From Gammaproteobacteria bacterium (lineage in GTDB: Bacteria > Pseudomonadota > Gammaproteobacteria > Pseudomonadales > Azotimanducaceae): a DNA stretch of 9,973 nucleotides. Shown piece by piece: positions 1 to 6,570 of the stretch. The notes beneath the pieces were generated by a model, which did no database searches, was not told the origin of the DNA, and was given only the letters and a program-made list of their open reading frames with translations. The position numbers and the translations under genes are program-made. Numbering within the stretch: position 1 is the stretch's first letter; each line of letters begins with the position of its first letter. The stretch is from the NCBI GenBank assembly GCA_002712135.1, contig PASO01000059.1:5587-15559 (forward strand), given 5' to 3'.

Positions 1-2
1 CT

Positions 3-17
3 AATGTTCTCAACATT
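3..17. repeat. Short perfect inverted repeat upstream of the zigA-like gene
   Basis: AATGTT-CTC-AACATT is a perfect 6-bp inverted repeat with a 3-nt centre. Its half-sites (ATGTT/AACAT) are the same as those of the stronger palindrome 70 bp downstream at 75-86. It could be a second, weaker binding site for the same regulator, or chance. No gene lies in 1-118. I see no end of an upstream coding region that I could support there. Confidence 0.35.
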
Positions 18-71
18 CTTCAGACCATTTTGCGTTTGTCTACTCAAGGTCTATTTCTAACAATCATACTT

Positions 72-89
72 GATATGTTATAACATCTC
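72..89 (+). promoter_or_regulatory. Putative Zur-like operator before the ZigA-type GTPase gene
   Basis: The stretch GATATGTTATAACATCTC has a perfect 12-bp palindromic core, ATGTTATAACAT, at 75-86. Each arm matches the half-site of the gammaproteobacterial Zur box as I know it (GAAATGTTATA and its complement) at 10 of 11 positions. The two arms overlap by TATA, so the site is 18 bp instead of the usual 23 bp. It ends 29 bp before the GTG start. A TTGATA hexamer at 70-75 and a poor -10 (TACTAG, 92-97) would place the core in the promoter spacer, but this promoter call is weak. COG0523 genes of this subgroup are typical Zur targets. Regulator identity is inferred from motif and context. Confidence 0.5.
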
Positions 90-105
90 TTTACTAGGGT
101 TTATA

Positions 106-111
106 AGAGGA
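106..111 (+). promoter_or_regulatory. Shine-Dalgarno for zigA, supports the GTG start
   Basis: AGAGGA lies 7 nt before the GTG at 119. The encoded protein begins [22 protein letters not shown], which places the Walker A motif at the normal distance from the N-terminus for the family. The GTG start is therefore well supported. Confidence 0.7.
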
Positions 112-118
112 ATTACCC

Positions 119-1327
119 GTGATCGCTACAACTAGGCTTCCTGTGACCGTTCTCTCTGGTTTTCTAGGTGCAGGAAAAACCACTGTTTTAAATCACATCC
201 TAAATAATCGCGAAAATAAAAAAGTCGCCGTGATCGTCAATGATATGAGTGAAATAAACATTGACGCTGCGGCCGTGCGAAACGAGGTTTCGCTTAATCG
301 CAGCGAAGAAAAGTTAGTTGAAATGAGCAACGGCTGTATCTGCTGCACGTTGAGAGAAGATCTTTTAGAAGAAGTAACGAAACTGGCGCAAACAAGACGG
401 TTCGATTACCTCGTTATTGAATCAACCGGTATATCAGAACCCTTGCCAGTCGCAGAGACCTTTACCTTTGCCGACGAAAACGGTGTTTCCCTATCTGATG
501 TTGCTAGCCTAGATACCATGGTGACTGTGGTGGACGCAGTCAACTTCCTTAATGACTACGACGAAGCGAAATATTTGCAAGAGACCGGAGAGTCTCTGGG
601 CGATGACGACAAAAGGAGTGTTGCAGATCTACTAATTGAGCAAGTCGAGTTTGCTGACGTAATTCTCATCAGTAAAACAGATCTCGTAGACGAGTCAGAT
701 ATTGAGCGACTGACTTCTATTATCAAAACGCTGAATACGGAAGCCAAAATTGTTCCGATTACTAGAGGCCATATAAAGATCGATGAGGTTTTGAATACTG
801 GACTTTTTAGTTTTGAACGAGCACAGCATGCACCTGGCTGGCTCAAGGAAATGCGTGGAGAGCATATTCCCGAAACAGAAGAGTACGGTATCAGCAGCTT
901 TTCTTATGAAGCAAGGCGACCATTTCACCCCGAGAAGTTTTATCAATTTCTTCATAGTACTGAACAGTTCGGTAAACTGATTCGCTCAAAGGGCTATTTC
1001 TGGTTAGCAACTCGGCCCCAGTTTTCCGGCCAATGGAGTCAAGCAGGAGGTATTGCTCACTATGGCTTTGCCGGTATGTTCTGGATGGCTGTACCTAAAG
1101 AAAATTGGCCAACTGATTCTGATTCTCTAGCGGCAATCGATCAACTGTGGGTCGAGCCATTCGGGGATATGCGACAGGAACTGGTTTTCATTGGACAGGA
1201 CCTTGATCAGGCAGGCATGACAAAGGCACTTGCTGAATGTCTCTTGACCGAAGAAGAAGTCTCGCGAGGCCAGACTTTCTGGACTTCGTTGCCGGACCCC
1301 TTCCCCCCTTGGGTTGAGAATTCCTAG
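119..1327 (+). CDS. zigA: COG0523 zinc metallochaperone GTPase, ZigA type
   Basis: 402-aa G3E-family GTPase (CobW/CobW_C architecture), thought to deliver zinc to client enzymes when zinc is scarce; cytoplasmic. Visible motifs: Walker [10 protein letters not shown] (residues 14-22), NDMSEINID (41-49), the family metal-binding GCICC (72-76), Walker-B-region ESTGISEP (101-108) and the guanine-specificity motif SKTD (185-188). The CobW_C domain covers roughly 260-395 and ends in the characteristic DPFPPW. The [15 protein letters not shown] and [13 protein letters not shown] stretches are the signature of the ZigA subgroup, not of CobW (cobalamin) or HypB. No His-rich loop is present. It starts at GTG 119 with a good SD. 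A Zur-like palindrome lies upstream, and a DUF1826 gene, a frequent Zur-regulon companion, lies downstream. The family is certain. The client protein is unknown. Confidence 0.93.
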   Translation: MIATTRLPVTVLSGFLGAGKTTVLNHILNNRENKKVAVIVNDMSEINIDAAAVRNEVSLNRSEEKLVEMSNGCICCTLREDLLEEVTKLAQTRRFDYLVIESTGISEPLPVAETFTFADENGVSLSDVASLDTMVTVVDAVNFLNDYDEAKYLQETGESLGDDDKRSVADLLIEQVEFADVILISKTDLVDESDIERLTSIIKTLNTEAKIVPITRGHIKIDEVLNTGLFSFERAQHAPGWLKEMRGEHIPETEEYGISSFSYEARRPFHPEKFYQFLHSTEQFGKLIRSKGYFWLATRPQFSGQWSQAGGIAHYGFAGMFWMAVPKENWPTDSDSLAAIDQLWVEPFGDMRQELVFIGQDLDQAGMTKALAECLLTEEEVSRGQTFWTSLPDPFPPWVENS

Positions 1328-1415
1328 AGAAGGGTCGTACCGAAGATGTTACATATAGATTCCTGCAAATTTTCGAGAAACCTACACGCGACTGAGACTA
1401 GCCTAATCAATAACT

Positions 1416-1440
1416 ACTTTTGCAATCGATTTGCAAAAGT
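1416..1440. repeat. Perfect 10-bp-arm inverted repeat upstream of the DUF1826 gene
   Basis: The arms ACTTTTGCAA (1416-1425) and TTGCAAAAGT (1431-1440) are perfect complements around the 5-nt centre TCGAT. The site lies in the 207-bp zigA/DUF1826 gap, 95 bp before the DUF1826 start. The stem is AT-rich and no T-run follows on either strand, so it does not look like an intrinsic terminator. An operator or an RNA leader hairpin is more likely. It does not match the Zur half-site seen before zigA. No convincing -35/-10 pair was found around it. Confidence 0.6.
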
Positions 1441-1514
1441 GAAATTGCATTGAATACACACTCAAGTTCCAGATGAGCCGATAACGCAGGTAATTCATGA
1501 ACACACTCCCAAAT

Positions 1515-1521
1515 AAGGAGG
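1515..1521 (+). promoter_or_regulatory. Strong but unusually distant Shine-Dalgarno for the DUF1826 gene
   Basis: AAGGAGG is a near-perfect SD, but the first in-frame ATG (1535) is 13 nt away, longer than the usual 5-9. No ATG, GTG or TTG in that frame lies nearer. The start is therefore kept at 1535, with translation possibly less efficient than the SD suggests. Confidence 0.6.
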
Positions 1522-1534
1522 TAGCAACTGCATC

Positions 1535-2152
1535 ATGCAGCATATACTAGGCGATCAGATTAAAGACTTCACTGCAATCTATGACGAAAATGTTGAATTA
1601 GTCAGCGTTACTAGCCCCATATCAGAGCAGCTCGAACATTTTGCAGATCGGATGTTTGCTTCTCGTAGGGTCGTTAAATTGCAATGGCAACAGCAGGCAA
1701 TGGACACTGAGCTACCAAGCCAGATGCTAGAAACCTCTGTAGATATTAACGAGGGTGCGACAAAGCTTGCGGAAATAATTATTCTCACTAATGAAATCTT
1801 ATATGAACTTCTAGGCTGCAAGGAAATCGGCGTACGAGTAGTCACATTGAACACACCAATGTGCCCACGATTTCATGTTGATTCCGTTGTCTGTCGAATG
1901 TTAATCACAATCGGCGGTCCGGGTACCGAGTGGATAGCCAACTATGATGTTGACCGTACACTACTGGCTGATCGAGCTTCAGAGGCGGCACCAATAAAAG
2001 ACGGTAAGGTGATTCAACGAGTTACCCCAGGGAATATGGCTTTGCTCAAAGGCGGAACTTGGCAAAACGACTTCGCTGGAGTCGTTCATCGGTCACCGCA
2101 TCAAAAAATCGAGCGTCTACTGCTATCTTTTGATCCCATTTATTCTATATGA
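1535..2152 (+). CDS. DUF1826 family protein, zinc-regulon companion of ZigA
   Basis: 205-aa soluble protein with no signal peptide or membrane segment. It is full length for DUF1826, a family of unknown function often found next to COG0523 GTPases under Zur control. The family core is clear: NTPMCPRFHVD (106-116), VCRML (119-123), GGPGTEW (127-133), DR (140-141), PGNMALLKGG (165-174) and HRSP (185-188) leading into RLLLSFD (194-200). Cys110, His114, Asp116 and His185 are possible metal ligands. The order HxD (114/116), then a PGnxxLLkG strand, then His185, then Arg194 nine residues further on, resembles a double-stranded beta-helix Fe(II)/2-oxoglutarate oxygenase. That is my inference, not an established assignment. 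The gene has its own SD and a 207-bp leader with a palindrome, so separate transcription from zigA is possible. Confidence 0.88.
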   Translation: MQHILGDQIKDFTAIYDENVELVSVTSPISEQLEHFADRMFASRRVVKLQWQQQAMDTELPSQMLETSVDINEGATKLAEIIILTNEILYELLGCKEIGVRVVTLNTPMCPRFHVDSVVCRMLITIGGPGTEWIANYDVDRTLLADRASEAAPIKDGKVIQRVTPGNMALLKGGTWQNDFAGVVHRSPHQKIERLLLSFDPIYSI

Positions 2153-2235
2153 CGCCCCTTCAATTACGTTGCAAACAGGTTCATCTGGTGTTTCCTTCAA
2201 ACATCCTCAACACCAAATGGATCAATTAGGGTGTT

Positions 2236-2263
2236 TAGTCACCTACGTTTAACAATAGTCACC
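2236..2263. repeat. Direct repeat TAGTCACC x2, 20-bp period
   Basis: TAGTCACC occurs at 2236-2243 and 2256-2263. The first copy is followed by TACG and the second by GTAG, so their downstream flanks are partly inverted. The 20-bp period is roughly two helical turns, as for paired operator half-sites, but no promoter is identifiable here and chance is possible. Confidence 0.3.
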
Positions 2264-2335
2264 GTAGTGTGTTTTGGTATGTGTTTACGCTAATGCCAGA
2301 CGCCATAAAGAATAAGGGTTTCAGGAGGTTTAACT

Positions 2336-2348
2336 ATTCTCACTCAAT
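2336..2348. repeat. Near-copy of the guaA 3' end (possible att remnant, distal copy)
   Basis: ATTCTCACTCAAT matches ATTCCCACTCAAT at 3534-3546, the last codons of guaA, in the same orientation with one mismatch in 13. The two copies bracket the AT-rich segment carrying the ydjM-like gene. The 3' end of guaA is a known recurrent integration target of genomic islands, which leave a duplicated gene end at the far boundary. No integrase remains. Read as attachment-site scar by inference. Confidence 0.4.
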
Positions 2349-2503
2349 AACCTCATTACCTGTATTTGAAGCAATCAAGAGCTAATAAATGATTGCGGTA
2401 GTGACACCAAACCATTCAAGAAGTGTCTCTATATCTATATTTTTTTTAAATTAATCATTAAATTATTATCCTATTGAGCAACCGAGAAGAGAAGAAAATA
2501 ATT

Positions 2504-3514
2504 TTATGAATTATTTGCACAACTTTCACCTTTTAACATATCTTTGAACAACTCTAACTGACTTTGATTCAAGCTACGACTCGTCCACCAAATCGCGTGT
2601 TCATTTATACCTCGCTGGTCATCAATAACTAGTCCCCACATTGGCGAAATCTGATTTGGAATCATTGAGTAACGGACATCTGTAACAATATTTCTTTCTT
2701 TTTCATAGCCCAAATAATCCTGAGAAAACCATCGAAATCTTTCGATATCTTTTTTTTGCTGACTCTTTTCGTCAAGATCCGGTAGATGATATTGATAGTC
2801 AAAAACCCTAATACTCTCTCCCAAACACCAAGTAGATGATCGAACTGTTCGAATAGCATCAACATAAAAAGTTTCATCATGTTGGTAAATGGACTTCCAT
2901 AAAATAAGATTTCCAAATGATGGTTTAAGAGTTAGACGCTCAAGATTATGCCCTCTATCATTTGCAAGCTCGATCGCAGCTAATAAAGCTCTTTCATATT
3001 GAACAAAACCTAGAGACAGATAGAAAGAAATCCATCCAATTGCAAAAAAACTAAATATCTTTTTTTTCGTTTTTATCGCTATCCCTATGAGTATTAGGAC
3101 GGGAATTGTAAAGAGTGGATCAACAATAGATATATTATTCCAAGTAACTCGTTCGTTAGAAAAAGGCCAAAAGATTTGAGTGCCATAGGAAGTGCATGCA
3201 TCAAGCAATCCATGCGTTGCATATCCCAATAAACTTGCAAAATAAACAGTCTTTATACTCATGGAGCTTTTAACTAGAGGAAAAAGCACAAGAGCAACAA
3301 TTAAAGAGCCAAAGGGAATAAAAAAGAGTGAGTGTGTGAACTGCCTGTGATATTCAAGAAATAAAATTGGGTCAGTTGATGACTGAATCAGAATGTCTAA
3401 ATCGGGTGCCAATCCTGCAAGAAAACCAATTACACCAATCTTGAAGATGTTGTTTTTATTGGCAGCAGACTGGGCAAAAGCTGCGCCAACTATTCCTTGA
3501 GATAGCGGATCCAT
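2504..3514 (-). CDS. YdjM/DUF457 inner-membrane metal-dependent hydrolase-like protein
   Basis: 336-aa integral membrane protein of the YdjM (DUF457, 'LexA-binding, inner membrane-bound putative hydrolase') family; substrate unknown. The family start MDPLSQGIVGAAFA is intact. Likely metal-site motifs are LAPDLDI (D38, D40), HRQFTHS (H56, H61) and HGLLDACTSYGTQ (H101, D105). Hydrophobic segments lie near 24-37, 63-83, 90-105, 132-148 and 152-171. A soluble tail of about 160 residues follows. It begins 17 bp after the guaA stop, on the same strand, so readthrough transcription is likely. No Shine-Dalgarno is visible before the ATG; the leader reads AACTAAAACAAA. No CTG-N10-CAG SOS box was seen near the start. 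The gene is distinctly AT-rich and lysine/asparagine-codon heavy compared with guaA, with two A8 tracts on its coding strand. Together with the flanking guaA-end repeat this suggests acquisition by transfer. Confidence 0.85.
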   Translation of the reverse strand: MDPLSQGIVGAAFAQSAANKNNIFKIGVIGFLAGLAPDLDILIQSSTDPILFLEYHRQFTHSLFFIPFGSLIVALVLFPLVKSSMSIKTVYFASLLGYATHGLLDACTSYGTQIFWPFSNERVTWNNISIVDPLFTIPVLILIGIAIKTKKKIFSFFAIGWISFYLSLGFVQYERALLAAIELANDRGHNLERLTLKPSFGNLILWKSIYQHDETFYVDAIRTVRSSTWCLGESIRVFDYQYHLPDLDEKSQQKKDIERFRWFSQDYLGYEKERNIVTDVRYSMIPNQISPMWGLVIDDQRGINEHAIWWTSRSLNQSQLELFKDMLKGESCANNS

Positions 3515-3531
3515 TTTGTTTTAGTTAAATA

Positions 3532-5118
3532 TCATTCCCACTCAATCGTAGCCGGTGGTTTACTGGAAATATCGTAAGTCACACGCGAGACGCCGCCAAT
3601 CTCGTTGATGATGCGTGTGGAAACGGTTTCTAGCAGATCATAGGGTAACTGCGCCCACCGCGCTGTCATAAAGTCGATCGTCTCTACCGCGCGAAGCGAA
3701 ATGACATACTCATAGCGCCTAGCATCACCCACAACACCCACAGACTTTACCGGCAGGAAAACTGCGAATGCCTGACTCACCTTGTCGTACCAATCAGCCT
3801 TGTAAAGCTCCTCGATAAAAATATGATCTGCCTGTCGAAGCAGGTCTGCGTATTCCTTTTTAACCTCGCCCAGAATCCGTACACCAAGCCCCGGGCCAGG
3901 GAATGGGTGACGAAAGACAATTTCGTGGGAGAGTCCTAATTCAAGACCGATACGGCGTACTTCATCCTTAAACAACTCACGCAGCGGCTCGATCAGACTT
4001 AGTCTCATATAATCCGGCAGACCACCAACATTGTGATGTGATTTGATTACCTTCGCCTTACTATTATTGTTAGCGGCTGACTCAATAACGTCCGGATAGA
4101 TCGTCCCTTGAGCAAGGTACTTAACATCCGCAAGATTGTTAGATTCTTCCTCGAAGACGTCAATAAATGTATTGCCAATAATCTTTCGCTTATCTTCCGG
4201 TTCTTCAATGCCATTGAGCTTCTCAAGGAATCGGTCTTCTGCATTTACTGCAACAATATTTAGGTCAAACGCGTTATCTGCCTTTTCGCCAAACATTGAC
4301 ATCACCTGCTCTACCTCATTGAGGCGCAATAATCCGTTATCAACGAACACACACGTCAATTGATCGCCGATGGCACGGGACAGCAGTGCCGCAACCACGG
4401 ATGAATCAACACCACCGGACAACCCAAGCAAAACCCGGTCACTACCAACCCGAGCGCGGACATCGGTAATAATTTCTTCCACGATGTTCGCTGGTGTCCA
4501 CAGTCCCTGACACTCGCAGATGTCAAGTAAGAACCGCTGCATAATTGGCAATCCCTGAAGCGTATCGTTAACCTCAGGATGAAATTGAACGCCATAAAAG
4601 CGACGACTCTCGTCACTCATTGCAGCAAATTCTGTGGTGCTGGTGCTTGCAATACCCTTAAACCCTCCAGGCACCGAAACAACTTTATCCCCATGGCTCA
4701 TCCACACATCAAGCGTCGGGATCCCGGATTCAACAGCGTCCGTAATGCCGTCAAGCAACGTGCTCGATTCATTGATAAGGACTCTGGCGTAGCCAAACTC
4801 TTGATGACTGGAGCCTTCGACTTCACCCCCAAGTTGTTTCGCCATGGTCTGCATGCCATAGCAGATACCCAGCACTGGCACACCACATTCGAATACATAG
4901 TCAGGCGCACGCAGGGTATCGTCTAGAGTCACGGAATCGGGACCCCCGGATAGAATAATGCCCGTTGGGGCAAACTCATTCGCCACCTCAGCGGCCAGGT
5001 TGTACGGTTGAATTTCTGAATAGACTCCGATCTCTCGAACGCGTCGCGCAATCAGCTGAGTGTACTGGGAACCGAAGTCTAGGATAAGGATTTTTTCCTG
5101 ATGGATATCCTGAGTCAT
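3532..5118 (-). CDS. guaA: GMP synthase (glutamine-hydrolysing)
   Basis: 528-aa cytoplasmic enzyme that converts XMP, ATP and glutamine to GMP, the last step of guanylate synthesis. The N-terminal class I amidotransferase (about 8-200) shows LSGGPDSV (56-63), the nucleophile in GICYGMQ (Cys86), and HPEV (His180, Glu182). The ATP-pyrophosphatase domain begins near 210 with the P-loop SGGVDSS (234-240). The C-terminal dimerisation domain ends in the canonical KPPATIEWE. Length and motifs are those of a complete bacterial GuaA. The start is backed by a GAGGG SD (5123-5127) and a TATAAT box (5144-5149) that gives a leader of only about 20 nt. guaB, usually directly upstream in a guaBA operon, is missing; xseA diverges instead. 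Confidence 0.98.
   Translation of the reverse strand: MTQDIHQEKILILDFGSQYTQLIARRVREIGVYSEIQPYNLAAEVANEFAPTGIILSGGPDSVTLDDTLRAPDYVFECGVPVLGICYGMQTMAKQLGGEVEGSSHQEFGYARVLINESSTLLDGITDAVESGIPTLDVWMSHGDKVVSVPGGFKGIASTSTTEFAAMSDESRRFYGVQFHPEVNDTLQGLPIMQRFLLDICECQGLWTPANIVEEIITDVRARVGSDRVLLGLSGGVDSSVVAALLSRAIGDQLTCVFVDNGLLRLNEVEQVMSMFGEKADNAFDLNIVAVNAEDRFLEKLNGIEEPEDKRKIIGNTFIDVFEEESNNLADVKYLAQGTIYPDVIESAANNNSKAKVIKSHHNVGGLPDYMRLSLIEPLRELFKDEVRRIGLELGLSHEIVFRHPFPGPGLGVRILGEVKKEYADLLRQADHIFIEELYKADWYDKVSQAFAVFLPVKSVGVVGDARRYEYVISLRAVETIDFMTARWAQLPYDLLETVSTRIINEIGGVSRVTYDISSKPPATIEWE
3534..3546. repeat. guaA 3'-end sequence, proximal copy of the direct repeat
   Basis: ATTCCCACTCAAT, the complement of the final codons I-E-W-E plus the first bases after, is the partner of 2336-2348. 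The distance between the copies is about 1.2 kb. It is the position where guaA-specific integrases recombine, and regenerating the gene end on insertion would leave guaA intact, as it is here. Confidence 0.4.
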
Positions 5119-5122
5119 AGTT

Positions 5123-5127
5123 GCCCT
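5123..5127 (-). promoter_or_regulatory. Shine-Dalgarno for guaA
   Basis: GAGGG on the minus strand sits 4 nt before the guaA ATG (5116-5118) and supports the 528-aa start. The leader between it and the TATAAT box is short, leaving no room for a riboswitch or attenuator. Confidence 0.6.
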
Positions 5128-5143
5128 CGCGTGAAAGCGCTGA

Positions 5144-5149
5144 ATTATA
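5144..5149 (-). promoter_or_regulatory. Probable -10 box of the guaA promoter
   Basis: A perfect TATAAT on the minus strand lies 25 bp before the guaA start. The matching -35 is poor: GTTTAT at a 17-bp spacer, or TTTATG at 16. An activator or a non-canonical -35 may therefore be involved. On the + strand the same bases give TATACT (5146-5151) with TTGCCC (5121-5126) at a 19-bp spacer, a candidate for xseA; the two promoters would then overlap back to back. Confidence 0.5.
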
Positions 5150-5195
5150 CTGGAATCTCTCGCCGCATAAACCGCCTAAAGATCGGTACTTTGCT

Positions 5196-5199
5196 AGGA
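5196..5199 (+). promoter_or_regulatory. Shine-Dalgarno that favours the GTG start of xseA
   Basis: AGGA lies 6 nt before an in-frame GTG at 5206. The next in-frame ATG (5245) has only a poor GAG 3 nt before it. The SD is the reason the longer start is preferred here. Confidence 0.4.
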
Positions 5200-5205
5200 C
5201 CGCAG

Positions 5206-6570
5206 GTGCTACCTCATATCGAACGATCACGCTATGATGAGTTGATGCAAAACAATAGATCAAAAGATAGTCCCCACGGCGAGGGTATAAATAGCACCAG
5301 CAGTGGTATCAACAGGGAAGTCATTTCCGTTTCGGAACTAAACAGCAGTGCCCGACGCCTGCTGGAAGGTGAATTTCCAATGGTGTGGGTTGAAGGCGAG
5401 ATTTCCAATTTCGTCAGGCCCTCTTCCGGACACTGGTACTTCACGCTTAAAGACTCCTCCGCCCAGCTCCGCTGCGCCATGTTCCGAAACCGCAACCAGC
5501 TTCAAAAGGTACAGCCAAAGGACGGCCTGCAGGTCGTCATTCGAGGGCGAATAAGCCTCTACGAGGGCCGTGGAGAATTCCAGCTAATCCCTGATCACAT
5601 GGAAGATGCCGGTGACGGCGCATTACTGCGCGCCTATGAGGCACTCAAAAGAAAACTACAACAGGAAGGCCTATTCGATGAAGCCAACAAAAAGTCGATT
5701 CCCGATTTACCTCGGCATGTCGGCGTTATTACTTCCTCTACCGGAGCTGTGGTACGCGACATTATCAATATTCTTGGCCGGCGATTTCCCGCTATCACGA
5801 TTTCGATTCTGCCGGTACAGGTACAGGGCAATGAAGCCGCAGGACACATTACCCAGGCACTGGCTTTTGCAAATAACTATGATTTGAATCCATTTGACGT
5901 ACTACTGGTGACCCGCGGCGGTGGCTCACTGGAAGATCTCTGGCCCTTTAATACTGAAGAAGTGGCACGGGCAATTGCCGCAAGCGATGTCCCCGTTGTC
6001 TCTGCCGTCGGCCATGAATCCGATGTATGCATCACCGACTTTGTTGCAGATCTTCGCGCGCCAACACCATCAGCTGCTGCTGAACTGGTAAGTCCTGATC
6101 AGAGGGATTGGTCAGATGCGATTCGTAGAAACCAGGAGCGTCTGATGTCACGCTTCGGAGCTCGATTGATCGCAAACCAAAAACACCTGCTCCACTTATC
6201 TAAACGACTAAGGCACCCTGGCCAGCGACTACAGGAATTTGATCAACGACTGGATAATCTGGAACTCCGGTTACTGAATAAATCGCGTTTTGACGAAACA
6301 GAACGCAAGATCGCGCAGTGCCAACAAAAACTCATCACCGCACTCGACAGAAAAGTGATCAATGCCACAAACAAATTACACTCACTCGCACAGAAGATGG
6401 ATACACTAAGCCCACTTGCCACATTAGAACGAGGCTATGCAATCGCAAGTCCTTCCAGATCTCCTGAAAAAGTAATTACTAATACTGGGAGGCTAAAAAG
6501 CGGTGATCTTATTGACGTCCGTTTGCAGCGAGGAAGGCTCACAGCAGAGGTCAAGGACATCTATGAATAA
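5206..6570 (+). CDS. xseA: Exodeoxyribonuclease VII large subunit
   Basis: Catalytic subunit of exonuclease VII, which with several XseB subunits degrades single-stranded DNA in both directions; cytoplasmic. From GTG 5206 it is 454 aa, close to E. coli XseA. The ATG at 5245 would give 441 aa, and the region before ISVSELN is not conserved, so the start is uncertain. The OB-fold domain (about 40-135) shows the family run WVEGEISNF, SGHWYFTLKD and CAMFRNR. The nuclease core carries RGGGSLEDLW (237-246) and GHESDVCITDF followed by ADLRAPTPSAAAE (to about 293). A helical region of about 100 residues follows, then a short C-terminal domain containing LERGYAI. xseB is not in this window. The gene diverges from guaA and overlaps the M23 peptidase gene by 8 bp. 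An ORF start at 5101 is rejected because it would overlap guaA. Confidence 0.95.
   Translation: MLPHIERSRYDELMQNNRSKDSPHGEGINSTSSGINREVISVSELNSSARRLLEGEFPMVWVEGEISNFVRPSSGHWYFTLKDSSAQLRCAMFRNRNQLQKVQPKDGLQVVIRGRISLYEGRGEFQLIPDHMEDAGDGALLRAYEALKRKLQQEGLFDEANKKSIPDLPRHVGVITSSTGAVVRDIINILGRRFPAITISILPVQVQGNEAAGHITQALAFANNYDLNPFDVLLVTRGGGSLEDLWPFNTEEVARAIAASDVPVVSAVGHESDVCITDFVADLRAPTPSAAAELVSPDQRDWSDAIRRNQERLMSRFGARLIANQKHLLHLSKRLRHPGQRLQEFDQRLDNLELRLLNKSRFDETERKIAQCQQKLITALDRKVINATNKLHSLAQKMDTLSPLATLERGYAIASPSRSPEKVITNTGRLKSGDLIDVRLQRGRLTAEVKDIYE

Larger units (their letters stand above)
2153..2503. other. Non-coding gap with short repeats, no gene supported
   Basis: This is 351 bp between the DUF1826 stop and the end of the minus-strand ydjM-like gene. 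It holds a weak inverted repeat TGGTGTT/AACACCA (2186-2192 and 2209-2215, 16-nt loop), two direct copies of TAGTCACC 20 bp apart (2236-2243 and 2256-2263), and a near-copy of the guaA 3' end at 2336-2348. From about 2400 onward it becomes very AT-rich, including an 8-nt T run followed by AT-rich sequence. No intrinsic terminator with a GC-rich stem and T-tail is evident for either flanking gene. A 30-codon ORF at 2293-2385 is not supported as a gene. Confidence 0.6.

Noticed and set aside
2186..2215. TGGTGTT/AACACCA hairpin as a terminator for the DUF1826 gene
   Set aside because: The loop is 16 nt, the stem is weak, and no T-run follows.
2293..2385. 30-codon ORF (MPDAIKNKGFRRF...) spanning the att-like repeat
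   Set aside because: There is no SD before its ATG and no recognisable family. It is short enough to arise by chance; the AGGAGG inside it has no usable start codon after it.
3515..3600. SOS (LexA) box before the ydjM-like gene, as expected from E. coli ydjM
   Set aside because: No CTG-N10-CAG pattern was found near the start; the family name does not prove SOS control here.
5101..5205. N-terminal extension of xseA from the ATG at 5101
   Set aside because: It would overlap the guaA start and cover both promoters. The extra residues have no counterpart in XseA proteins.
6503..6562. N-terminal extension of the M23 peptidase from 6503
   Set aside because: It would overlap xseA by 68 bp and bury the clear signal peptide that begins at 6563, where an AAGGA SD is present.
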